Of a stretch of DNA of 51,577 nt, positions 1-8,018 are shown piece after piece. The stretch comes from JAZGER01 sp036480335 (GTDB lineage: Bacteria > Pseudomonadota > Gammaproteobacteria > DSM-19610), in assembly GCA_036480335.1 (NCBI GenBank), contig JAZGGH010000064.1:1-51577 (forward strand), read 5' to 3'. How positions within the stretch are numbered: the stretch's first letter is position 1; each line of letters begins with the position of its first letter. The notes beneath the pieces were generated by a model, which had not been told where the DNA came from, did no database searches, and saw only the letters and a list, made by a program, of their open reading frames with translations. The position numbers and the translations under genes were made by a program.

Positions 1-1461
1 CATATCAGAACCTCGATAGGTAGAAGCAGATGCCCACGCTGCTTTGACTAATTCAGATACACTCAAACCAGATTTCAGAATTTTCGCTTTCAAACTATCC
101 GCTTCTTTGGCACTTATCTTGTGATCAGCCGTTGGAACGATATCTTGCCAGATGAATTTTTCTGCTGGAATGCCACTACCCGCGTAGCGAGAACGTGGTC
201 CCAAATCACGATGCGTCAATTTGAACCATGCTCTAGCGAAAGCCTCGTCGAACGCTTTAGGGTTCTTCAGAAAACGCTCGGAAATCTTTCGAAAGCCGGG
301 ATCTTTCTTCAGAGCCATATCGGTTGTCAACATAACAGGTGAGTTACGTTTACCCTTGATGTGGGCATCAGCGACTGCCGTATGTGCACTTTTATCGGTT
401 GGTATCCACAGTGTTGCGCCAGCAGGTGTCTCATGCTTTTGCCACTCGAACCTGAGCAGGTTATCAAAGAACAGGATAGACCATGCGGTAGGTGTCTGAG
501 TCCAGGCACCTTCTAGTCCACTGGTCATGGTATCTTCAGCATTGCCTTTACCACACTTGTTCTTCCAGCCTAATCCTTGCTCTTCGGTAGCGGCAGCAGC
601 AGGCTCAGGACCTATGCAATCACCTTTTCTGGCACCGTGGTTTTTACCGAGGGTGTGTCCACCCGCGATTAATGCGACGATTTCCTCGTCATTCATCGCC
701 ATTCGGCCAAATGATTCACGTATGTCTTTGGCCGCAGAGATCGGGTCGAGATTACCACTTGGGCCTTCTGGGTTTACATAGATCAACCCCATTTGCAGTG
801 CTGCCAGTGGTTTCTCAAGCTCACCGTCTTTTTTGTAACGCTTATCATTGCCAAGCATTTTGGTTTCAGGGCCCCAATAAACCAGGTCAGATTCCCAATC
901 ATCGACACGGCCACCAGCAAAACCAATGGTTTCGAAACCCATCGATTCCAGCGCAACATTACCAGACAAGATTATCAAGTCACCCCAGGAGACATTACGT
1001 CCGTATTTCTGTTTGATCGGCCACAACAAACGACGTGCTTTGTCCAGATTAGCGTTATCAGGCCAGCTATTGAGCGGCTCGAATCGTTGCTGACCACCAT
1101 CGGCACCGCCACGCCCGTCATGCATGCGGTACGTTCCTGCGCTATGCCAGGCCATTCTGATCATCAGTCCACCATAATGACCCCAATCTGCAGGCCACCA
1201 GTCTTGTGACGTGGTCAGTACTTTTTCGATGTCCGCTTTCAGCGCCTTGAGATCAACACTATTAAAGGCTTTGCCGTAATCAAAGTTATCACCGTAAGGG
1301 CTGGATTTATTATCATGGTCACGTAGCGAGCTAAGATCAACCTGATTCGGCCACCAGAAACTGTTCGGCTTGGCCTTGCCACTGAACATGTTTTCGGACC
1401 AGACATTTGGTGATAGCGCGATGGCGATGGCAGCAACCAAAGGTATTGTTTTTTTAAGCAT
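1..1461 (-). CDS. katG: Catalase-peroxidase KatG, exported, 3' end outside window
   Basis: Bifunctional haem catalase/peroxidase that removes hydrogen peroxide. Only the first 487 codons are present; the frame is open to base 1, so the rest of the haem domain and the C-terminal domain lie outside. The distal pocket is visible as R102, W105 and H106 (RMAWHSAGTYR), the proximal haem ligand as H269 (AGGHTLGKNHG), and the residues of the Met-Tyr-Trp cofactor as W105, Y228 (GLIYVNPEG) and M254. The first 22 residues (MLKKTIPLVAAIAIALSPNV, then WS) form a signal peptide, which suggests a periplasmic KatG as in KatP-type enzymes, whereas most KatGs are cytoplasmic. The ATG at 1461 has a strong GAGGAG ribosome site. 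The gene is divergent from oxyR, so peroxide induction through OxyR is likely. Confidence 0.95.
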   Translation of the reverse strand, partial: MLKKTIPLVAAIAIALSPNVWSENMFSGKAKPNSFWWPNQVDLSSLRDHDNKSSPYGDNFDYGKAFNSVDLKALKADIEKVLTTSQDWWPADWGHYGGLMIRMAWHSAGTYRMHDGRGGADGGQQRFEPLNSWPDNANLDKARRLLWPIKQKYGRNVSWGDLIILSGNVALESMGFETIGFAGGRVDDWESDLVYWGPETKMLGNDKRYKKDGELEKPLAALQMGLIYVNPEGPSGNLDPISAAKDIRESFGRMAMNDEEIVALIAGGHTLGKNHGARKGDCIGPEPAAAATEEQGLGWKNKCGKGNAEDTMTSGLEGAWTQTPTAWSILFFDNLLRFEWQKHETPAGATLWIPTDKSAHTAVADAHIKGKRNSPVMLTTDMALKKDPGFRKISERFLKNPKAFDEAFARAWFKLTHRDLGPRSRYAGSGIPAEKFIWQDIVPTADHKISAKEADSLKAKILKSGLSVSELVKAAWASASTYRGSDM

Positions 1462-1567
1462 TACTTTTTTCTCCTCAAATTAATATTGTGTGTATGCTGG
1501 TAGAGAGCAGTTAAGACATTATTTCTGTCTCATCTTGCATCATCCAACGAAAAAATGCTGGATTCCA

Positions 1568-1604
1568 ATTGTATGAATTAAGTGCTTTAATAGCTTCAAG
1601 CTAT
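1568..1604. promoter_or_regulatory. Probable OxyR binding site between katG and oxyR
   Basis: Bases 1590-1604 read ATAGcttcaagCTAT, a perfect match to the half-site pattern ATAG-N-T-NNN-A-N-CTAT known for OxyR. The other half of the usual 37-bp site would be 1568-1582, which matches only partly (ATTG...TAAG). The site lies 13 bp before the oxyR start codon and about 100 bp upstream of katG, a position suited to oxyR autoregulation and possibly to control of katG. Seen: the motif. Inferred: binding. Confidence 0.6.
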
Positions 1605-1617
1605 AAGGGAGTGTGCT

Positions 1618-2565
1618 ATGAACCTGTCTGAACTGAGATACATCATTGCGCTTGCCAAAGAACGCCATTTTGGACATGCTGCAGATGCTTGCCACGTCAG
1701 TCAACCAACGCTCAGTGTTGCTGTAAAAAAACTGGAAAATGAACTGGGGGTTCAACTTTTTGAGCGCGGTAGTCACGAGGTCAAAGTAACGCCTGTTGGC
1801 GAGCAGATCCTCATGCAGGCGCAACAGGCACTGGAAAGTGTGGAACGGATTCGACAAACGGCAACTCTGGGCAAGGATCAACTCACATCACCTCTGCGTA
1901 TTGGTGCTATCTACACAGTCGGCCCTTACCTGTTTCCTGATCTGATTACCAACCTGCGGGAACTTGCACCTGAAATGCCACTGGTGATCGAAGAAAACTA
2001 TACGGCGGTGTTAACAGAAAAACTCAAGCGCGGCGATCTTGATGTGATTATTATTTCACCGCCCTATAAAGAAGCCAATATTCTAACTCTGCCAGTGTAT
2101 GAAGAACCCTTTGTGCTGCTGTTACCGGCGGCGCATCCTCTCAATGAAAAAACCGCCCTGCAATCTAGCGATCTGGAAAAAGAAATCATTTTGTTACTCG
2201 GAGAAGGTCATTGTTTTCGTGATCAGGTGATCGATGCCTGCCCTGCCTGCGCACCGAAAAAGAACAAGGATGGCAATCTCGTTTACACCGCCGAAGGCAG
2301 CTCACTGGAAACCATTCGCCATATGGTTGCTTCTGGTATGGGCCTGACTGTACTGCCCTGTACGGCAGCCGGCGTCGATCGCTATTCACAACGCCTCATT
2401 TCCATCCGCCGATTTGCCGAACCGGTACCCACGCGGGAAGTCGCCCTCGCCTGGCGTATCAGCTTTCCACGCCCCAAAGTCATTGATGTGCTTAACGAGG
2501 CGCTGAAAGCGTCAGAACTGAGCTGCATTACACCGCTCAATAACAGAAATCCTATGGTTCGGTAA
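1618..2565 (+). CDS. oxyR: Peroxide-sensing LysR-family regulator OxyR
   Basis: Transcription factor that senses hydrogen peroxide by forming a disulfide and activates antioxidant genes. The N-terminal winged helix-turn-helix covers about residues 1-60 (HVSQPTLSVAVKKLE) and the LysR substrate/redox domain the rest. The two redox cysteines fall at C199 and C208 (GEGHCFRDQVIDAC), the same numbers as in E. coli OxyR; a further C211 follows. Length 315 residues is normal for the family. The ATG at 1618 follows an AAGGGAG ribosome site. It is divergent from katG and 7 bp upstream of the DUF938 gene, which may be co-transcribed. Confidence 0.95.
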   Translation: MNLSELRYIIALAKERHFGHAADACHVSQPTLSVAVKKLENELGVQLFERGSHEVKVTPVGEQILMQAQQALESVERIRQTATLGKDQLTSPLRIGAIYTVGPYLFPDLITNLRELAPEMPLVIEENYTAVLTEKLKRGDLDVIIISPPYKEANILTLPVYEEPFVLLLPAAHPLNEKTALQSSDLEKEIILLLGEGHCFRDQVIDACPACAPKKNKDGNLVYTAEGSSLETIRHMVASGMGLTVLPCTAAGVDRYSQRLISIRRFAEPVPTREVALAWRISFPRPKVIDVLNEALKASELSCITPLNNRNPMVR

Positions 2566-2572
2566 ACTCTCC

Positions 2573-3160
2573 ATGAAACCCTTTTCAGGATCCTGCGAAC
2601 AAAATCGCGAACCGATACTTGATGTGCTAAAAATCGAACTGGCTGGAAAAAAGCGGCTGCTCGAAATTGGCAGTGGCACGGGTCAGCATGCCGTATATTT
2701 TGCAGCGGAATTTCCAGCATTGGTCTGGCAGACGAGTGAGGTTGCTGACAACCACTCCGGCATTCAACAGTGGCTTGATGAATACGCCATTGACAATATT
2801 CTGCCGCCAGTCCCTCTGAATGTCAGTCATGATGCCTGGCCGACAACACACTACGATGCAACCTTCAGCGCCAATACCGTACACATCATGGCCTGGCCAG
2901 ACGTGGAAAACCTGTTTACCGGCGTTGGCCAATGCCTGCAGCCAGGCGGTGTATTTTGTCTATATGGACCGTTTAATTACGACGGAGCCTATACCAGTGC
3001 CAGCAATGAAAAATTTGATGGCTGGCTGAAATCCCGAAATCCATTGAGTGGCATTCGTGATTTTGAAGCCGTGGATGCACTCGCTGAAAAAATCGGATTA
3101 CGCTTAAAAAAGGATTACACGATGCCAGCGAATAATCGCCTGCTGGTCTGGACATCATAG
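2573..3160 (+). CDS. DUF938 family SAM-dependent methyltransferase-like protein
   Basis: A 195-residue class I methyltransferase-like protein of the DUF938 family, substrate unknown. The glycine-rich SAM-binding loop is visible near residue 33 (LLEIGSGTGQHAVYFA), followed by an acidic strand-end segment and the family-typical region FSANTVHIMAWPDVENLF around residue 105. It starts 7 bp after the oxyR stop, so it may be read through from oxyR, and its last 6 bp overlap the tail of the convergent glycosyltransferase-like gene. No membrane segment or signal peptide is seen. The family call is firm; enzymatic activity is inferred from the fold only. Confidence 0.85.
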   Translation: MKPFSGSCEQNREPILDVLKIELAGKKRLLEIGSGTGQHAVYFAAEFPALVWQTSEVADNHSGIQQWLDEYAIDNILPPVPLNVSHDAWPTTHYDATFSANTVHIMAWPDVENLFTGVGQCLQPGGVFCLYGPFNYDGAYTSASNEKFDGWLKSRNPLSGIRDFEAVDALAEKIGLRLKKDYTMPANNRLLVWTS

Positions 3161-4234
3161 CGTCCGCAAGCGTTGCAGCAATATCGTGGCTGCCTGCTGC
3201 GCGCCACTCGCTTTCACTGCAGGCTTGGCCCAGATCACGGACAGCGATGCCTTTATCGCTTCCTGAAAAATGGCTGTCCCCAACTGTTCCATTAACAGGG
3301 TTTGTAAATAGCCATGTTGATGGCTCCAGGAAAATAACGCTGGTTGTTCCGGCCAATCGGGCCTGGCAAGACAAAGCATCGGTTTCTGCAGAGTGATCGC
3401 TTCTACCATCGCCCCATAACCTGTTTTAGTGACAATCACATCAACCGATGCCAGCAGATCAATATAGGGCAAGGCAAAGGTTGATTGCGGAATGATATCC
3501 TGTCTGCTATTTGCCATCTCATCAGGAACAATCCAGGCCACATTATCCAGCACAGGCAGACGCTGCGTATCAAACAGGGTTTCAATCCCACCGAGGCTGA
3601 CGAGAATGAACTTCATCTTTTCATTGTGCTTCGTGGTTGCCAAAAGATGGTGTCTGCTCTAACGCCCCGGTTGCGCAATAGCAGCAATGGTCCGGGTGTT
3701 TTCCAGTTGTGGCATATTCATGGATGGCTCTGGCAATAAAAACTGCTCCGCCTGCGCATATGCAGCTACCTGTTGTCGGTAAATAGCCGAAGCCTCTGCT
3801 CTGCCATGGCAGTAAGCATCAAAAATATCCGCCCAGTTAAGGGAACACAGGACAATGGATGGAATACACCTGGCAGCCGCCGCATCAAGACTCAGATAGG
3901 GAATATCTGCAAACAATAAATCCACTTGTAACTCAGCCAGCTTGCTGGCCTCGAATGTCACTCTGCGCGAATACTCTACATGAAACTGTTGATACCACTG
4001 GTACGAAGCATCCGCATCCACTGTTAAGGCATCATACATGATCATGCCAATGTCCAGCTCGCAGGAGATATACTGAAAATGGCTATTGATTTTCTTTCGA
4101 ACCAGGGGTTCAGGAAGAGAACTTCGGATGGTAATCTGGTGACTGTTATCCATCGCAACCAGTGCGTTAATCACTGCCGCAGTTTGAGCGAGATGACCGA
4201 AGCCATGGCCTGAAATATCGACCAGCAAGTGCAT
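3155..4234 (-). pseudogene. Glycosyltransferase-like gene interrupted by an in-frame TAG
   Basis: Two minus-strand segments, 4234-3662 and 3658-3155, are in the same frame and separated only by a TAG codon at 3661-3659. Together they would give a protein of about 359 residues. The N-terminal part begins MHLLVDISGHGFGHLAQTAA, the GHG-F/G-H start typical of GT-B fold, MurG/L-arabinokinase-like transferases; the C-terminal part has LVSLGGIETLF and a nucleotide-sugar-site-like TKTGYGAMVEAI. The break lies in the linker between the two GT-B lobes (AIAQPGR-stop-SRHHLL). A TTG at 3643 could restart the second half but has no clear ribosome site. Likely a recent nonsense mutation, since nothing else is decayed; a sequencing error is possible. 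Confidence 0.75.
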
Positions 4235-4269
4235 GCCAGGTTTGTCCTCTGCGTCTGTGCGGAGACAGG

Positions 4270-4794
4270 TTATTTCGGTTTTGTTTTGCCCGTTAGCGAA
4301 TCGTTAGTCACTGCAATTTCTGCTTCGGCAAGTTGCCGGTGACCCGGTGCAAAACCATGCTGCTGTCGCAGACTGTAAGATAACCATTTATACAGGAAGC
4401 GGTTCACCTCCCATTTTTTTTCAATCGAGTAAGAATGCCGGAAACGGTCATACTCAGCACTGCGTTTACCCCTACGTCGTCCGCGGGAAATGACTTCGGC
4501 CAGACGCGCATCATGATAAGTCCGGCAAAGCAGTTCCGGTGCTGGGAATTCACCTTGATCATCATGGAAAATATACGTCAGGCGGAATGTGGTGGTGTAA
4601 GGTGAACGCTCGACTAGCCTCAGATGTAGGTCGAGCGCATTCTGCACGCGAGAAATAACGTGATCAGGCAGGCTCTGCTCTTCCGGCATCAAACGACGCA
4701 ATAGCAGATAATTGAGCTCGTACAATTCCATCAGGCGCGGCAGGTCGCGTGCCTTTTTCCGTACAAAACCAGATTGTTTATTCGTGACTAACAT
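4270..4794 (-). CDS. DUF1249 (YqiB-like) protein
   Basis: A soluble, arginine-rich protein of 174 residues matching the DUF1249 family, represented by E. coli YqiB. Family-typical stretches are LPRLMELYELNYLLLRRLMP at about residues 19-38, SPYTTTFRLTYIF near 64 and the AEVISRGRRRGK segment. In other gammaproteobacteria this gene sits near nudF/cpdA; that context is absent here. The ATG at 4794 is preferred to the TTG one codon upstream. It points away from pgm across a 126-bp gap that contains an inverted repeat. Biochemical function is unknown to me. Confidence 0.85.
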   Translation of the reverse strand: MLVTNKQSGFVRKKARDLPRLMELYELNYLLLRRLMPEEQSLPDHVISRVQNALDLHLRLVERSPYTTTFRLTYIFHDDQGEFPAPELLCRTYHDARLAEVISRGRRRGKRSAEYDRFRHSYSIEKKWEVNRFLYKWLSYSLRQQHGFAPGHRQLAEAEIAVTNDSLTGKTKPK

Positions 4795-4807
4795 CAAATT
4801 ATATTAA

Positions 4808-4824
4808 CGTAGTAGAATACTACG
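4808..4824. promoter_or_regulatory. Inverted repeat CGTAGTA-GAA-TACTACG
   Basis: A perfect 7-bp inverted repeat with a 3-bp centre lies in the divergent gap between the DUF1249 gene and pgm, 14 bp from the DUF1249 start and about 100 bp from the pgm start. Its size and symmetry suit an operator for a dimeric regulator; a small hairpin in the pgm leader is the alternative. No T-run follows it, so it is not an intrinsic terminator. Confidence 0.4.
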
Positions 4825-4920
4825 AGTTATCTCTCGCTTGCCGTATTATTGTTAATAATAGCTATCGGTTTAACAGAAAGATACTTGACAAATAAACTCA
4901 ACACTGAATGGAATAAAATT

Positions 4921-6555
4921 GTGAAACAAATCACCATACAGACCAACGCCTTTAATGACCAAAAACCCGGCACTTCCGGATTGCGCAAAAAAGTGCCTGT
5001 TTTTCAGCAAGCAAATTATCTGGAAAATTTTGTCCAATCCATTTTCGACAGCCTGGATAACTTCAAGGACCAAACACTTGTTGTTGGCGGTGATGGACGC
5101 TATTTCAATCGCACTGCGATTCAGATCATCGTGCGCATGGCAGCCGCCAATGGTTTCGGCGAAGTTTTGATCGGGCGCGATGGGTTGCTATCAACGCCCG
5201 CAGCATCGCACCTGATCAGAAAGAATAAAGCCTTCGGTGGCATCATCCTTTCAGCCAGTCATAACCCCGCCGGACCAGAAGGTGATTTTGGTATTAAATA
5301 CAATATTGATAATGGTGGCCCTGCTCCGGAAAAAATCACTGATGCCATTTACAAAAATACACAAACGATTACTCGCTACCTGACCCTTGAAACCGATGAC
5401 ATTGATCTTGGCAGCATCACGGAGACAAAGCTCGGTAACTGCACCATTCGTATCATCGATCCAGTGGAAGACTATGCTGATCTGATGGAACACCTGTTTG
5501 ATTTTAACCTGATTCGTTCTATGGTCAAATCGGGCGTGATCAACATGTGCTTCGATGCTATGCACGCGATTACTGGCCCGTATGCCGAAGAAATTCTGGA
5601 GCATCGTCTGCGTGTGCCCGCTGACTGCATGCTGAACTGTAAACCACTGGAAGACTTTGGCGGTGGTCATCCCGACCCTAATCTTGTTTATGCGAAACAA
5701 CTTGTGGATCGACTTTTCGCTGCCGATGCCCCGGATTTTGGTGCTGCATCGGATGGTGACGGCGACCGTAACATGATTCTTGGTCGGCGCTTTTTTGTCA
5801 CACCCAGTGACAGTCTTGCTATTCTCGCTGCCAATGCACACCTGGCACCCGGCTACAAACAGGGCATCAGTGGCATTGCCCGTTCCATGCCAACCAGCCA
5901 GGCAGCCGACCGGGTTGCCGAGCAACTCGGTCTGGAATGTTATGAAACACCTACCGGCTGGAAGTTCTTTGGCAACCTGCTGGATGCTGGCAAAGTCACT
6001 TTATGCGGCGAAGAAAGTTTCGGTACAGGTTCCGATCATGTGCGCGAAAAAGATGGCCTGTGGGCAGTCCTGTTTTGGCTAAATCTGCTCGCAGTACGCC
6101 AGGAATCAGTGGAAACCATCGCGCAAAAACATTGGGCTGCATTTGGCCGCAACTATTATTCCAGACATGACTATGAAGGCGTTGCTACAGACCCGGCCAA
6201 TGAGCTGATCGAAAAACTGCGCCAGCAAAATGGCAATCTGACGGGTAAACGCTTTGGCGATTATGAAGTTGCTTTCAATGATGACTTTGCCTATGAAGAC
6301 CCCATTGACGGCTCTATCAGTGAACAACAGGGCATCCGCATTGGCTTTACCGATGGCTCCAGAATTGTTTATCGCCTGTCAGGCACTGGCACAGAAGGCG
6401 CAACCCTGCGCCTGTATGTAGAGAAATACGAGTCTGATCCCGACAAACAAAAACAGGATACTCAGCAAACTCTGGGTGACCTTATCCGGATTGCTGATGA
6501 GATTGCAGGTATTCGCAAATACACGCAACGTGACAAACCAACCGTGATTACCTGA
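4921..6555 (+). CDS. pgm: Phosphoglucomutase (alpha-D-glucose-phosphate specific)
   Basis: Interconverts glucose 1-phosphate and glucose 6-phosphate, linking glycolysis to glycogen and sugar-nucleotide synthesis. This is the long PGM type of about 544 residues. Seen in order: DQKPGTSGLRKKVPVFQQ near the N-terminus, the phosphoserine loop LSASHNPAGPEGDFGIKYN, the metal-binding DGDGDRNMI, the sugar-binding GEESFGTGSDHVREKDG and the phosphate-binding RLSGTGTEGATLRLYVE. All active-site loops are intact. The frame extends upstream to a TTG at 4849, but the family N-terminus begins just before the DQKPGTSG block, so I place the start at the GTG at 4921; its ribosome site is weak. The stop is 5 bp from glcD, suggesting one transcript with glcDEF. 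Confidence 0.93.
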   Translation: MKQITIQTNAFNDQKPGTSGLRKKVPVFQQANYLENFVQSIFDSLDNFKDQTLVVGGDGRYFNRTAIQIIVRMAAANGFGEVLIGRDGLLSTPAASHLIRKNKAFGGIILSASHNPAGPEGDFGIKYNIDNGGPAPEKITDAIYKNTQTITRYLTLETDDIDLGSITETKLGNCTIRIIDPVEDYADLMEHLFDFNLIRSMVKSGVINMCFDAMHAITGPYAEEILEHRLRVPADCMLNCKPLEDFGGGHPDPNLVYAKQLVDRLFAADAPDFGAASDGDGDRNMILGRRFFVTPSDSLAILAANAHLAPGYKQGISGIARSMPTSQAADRVAEQLGLECYETPTGWKFFGNLLDAGKVTLCGEESFGTGSDHVREKDGLWAVLFWLNLLAVRQESVETIAQKHWAAFGRNYYSRHDYEGVATDPANELIEKLRQQNGNLTGKRFGDYEVAFNDDFAYEDPIDGSISEQQGIRIGFTDGSRIVYRLSGTGTEGATLRLYVEKYESDPDKQKQDTQQTLGDLIRIADEIAGIRKYTQRDKPTVIT

Positions 6556-6560
6556 GCAAC

Positions 6561-8018
6561 ATGCCAGACCACACGGCTTTCATTAATAAACTGCGTCGGA
6601 TTCTTCCCAGTAACGGTCTGCTGAGTGAAGCTGCTGAGTTACAGCCCTATGAGTGCGATGGCCTGTCTGCCTACCGGCAAACACCCTGGCTGGTAGCATT
6701 GCCGGAAAACTCGACACAGGTACAGGCTATCGTGCGCTGTTGCCATGAAGCCTCTGTGCCTGTCGTTGCCAGAGGTGCTGGAACAGGTTTATCTGGCGGT
6801 GCCCTGCCTCTGGAGAACGGCCTGTTATTGAGCCTGGCGAGACTCAATGAGATTATCGACATAGATGCAGACAACCGACTGGCAACCGTCCAGCCGGGTG
6901 TCAGGAATCTTGCTATCAGCCAGGCAGTTGCTCCACAGGGTTTGTATTATGCACCCGACCCCTCTTCCCAGATCGCCTGTTCCATTGGTGGCAATGTTGC
7001 TGAAAATGCTGGCGGCGTGCATTGCCTGAAATACGGCCTGACAGTACACAATATTGCCCAGCTAAAAATCATCACCATAGAAGGCGATTGCCTGACCATC
7101 GGCAGCCACGGTTTCGACACGCCTGGCTACGACTTGCTGGCACTGATGACCGGCTCCGAAGGTCTGCTGGGCATTATTACTGAAATTACAGTACGGCTAT
7201 TGCCGCAACCTGAGTTTGCTCAGGTGATTCTTGCTTCATTTGACAGCATTGAAATGGCCGGGGATGCAGTTGCCAGCATCATTTCTTCCGGCATCATTCC
7301 TGCCGGCCTTGAGATCATGGACAAACTGGCTATTCAGGCAGCCGAGGATTTTGTTCACGCTGGCTATCCAGCCGATGCAGCTGGCCTGCTATTGTGTGAA
7401 CTGGATGGCAGCCATAGCGAAGTAGCCGAGCAGATGCAAAGCGTTCAACAGCTACTGATTGACTGTGGCGCCACACAAACCACCATCGCCGCCAGCGAAG
7501 CTGAACGCCAGCGTTTCTGGGCCGGGCGCAAGGCGGCTTTTCCGGCAATCGGACGTTTATCGCCAGACTATTACTGCATGGATGGCACTATTCCGCGCAA
7601 ACACCTGGGTAAAGTGCTGGCAACGATCAGCCAGTGGTCTGCTGAATATGCATTACCGGTCGCCAATGTCTTTCACGCCGGCGATGGCAACCTGCACCCA
7701 TTGATTCTCTACAATGCCAATAAACCCGGAGAACTCGAACGCACCGAAGAATTTGGTGGTCGAATTCTCGAAATGTGCATTGCAGCAGGTGGTACCATTA
7801 CCGGTGAACACGGCGTCGGCATGGAAAAAATCAATCAGATGTGCAGTCAGTTCAATGAAGCCGAACTGGAACAGTTTCATGCTGTAAAGGCCGCTTTTGA
7901 TCCTGATGGCCTGTTGAATCCTGGTAAGGCAATTCCCACACTGGTACGTTGCGCCGAGTTTGGCCAGATGCATGTTCATAACGGCGAGTTACCCTTTCCC
8001 GAGCTGGAACGATTTTGA
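6561..8018 (+). CDS. glcD: Glycolate oxidase, FAD-linked subunit GlcD
   Basis: Catalytic flavoprotein subunit of the glycolate dehydrogenase complex GlcDEF, oxidising glycolate to glyoxylate and passing electrons to the respiratory chain. The PCMH-type FAD domain shows VVARGAGTGLSGGALP at about residues 68-83 and SIGGNVAENAGGVHCLKYG near 141. The C-terminal FAD-oxidase domain has the substrate/metal histidines in NVFHAGDGNLHPLILY, followed by ITGEHGVGMEK. The length of 485 residues is typical. It is followed by glcE with a 4-bp overlap. The start codon ATG lies 5 bp after pgm; no separate promoter is apparent. Some GlcD-like proteins act on D-lactate, but the adjacent glcE and glcF support glycolate. 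Confidence 0.93.
   Translation: MPDHTAFINKLRRILPSNGLLSEAAELQPYECDGLSAYRQTPWLVALPENSTQVQAIVRCCHEASVPVVARGAGTGLSGGALPLENGLLLSLARLNEIIDIDADNRLATVQPGVRNLAISQAVAPQGLYYAPDPSSQIACSIGGNVAENAGGVHCLKYGLTVHNIAQLKIITIEGDCLTIGSHGFDTPGYDLLALMTGSEGLLGIITEITVRLLPQPEFAQVILASFDSIEMAGDAVASIISSGIIPAGLEIMDKLAIQAAEDFVHAGYPADAAGLLLCELDGSHSEVAEQMQSVQQLLIDCGATQTTIAASEAERQRFWAGRKAAFPAIGRLSPDYYCMDGTIPRKHLGKVLATISQWSAEYALPVANVFHAGDGNLHPLILYNANKPGELERTEEFGGRILEMCIAAGGTITGEHGVGMEKINQMCSQFNEAELEQFHAVKAAFDPDGLLNPGKAIPTLVRCAEFGQMHVHNGELPFPELERF

Noticed and set aside
793..1209. Plus-strand open frames across the first 1.2 kb
   Set aside because: They are antisense to katG, whose continuous frame with all haem-pocket residues explains the region; katG simply lacks a stop inside the window.
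3659..3661. Recoded TAG (pyrrolysine) in the glycosyltransferase-like gene
   Set aside because: No pyl genes are present and pyrrolysine is confined to methylamine methyltransferases and few others; nonsense mutation or sequence error is simpler.
3485..3739. Plus-strand open frame over the glycosyltransferase break
   Set aside because: Shadow of the minus-strand gene; no ribosome site and no recognisable sequence.
5251..5925. 224-residue open frame on the minus strand
   Set aside because: Lies wholly inside pgm, antisense to conserved catalytic motifs; its sequence has no family features. Shadow frame.
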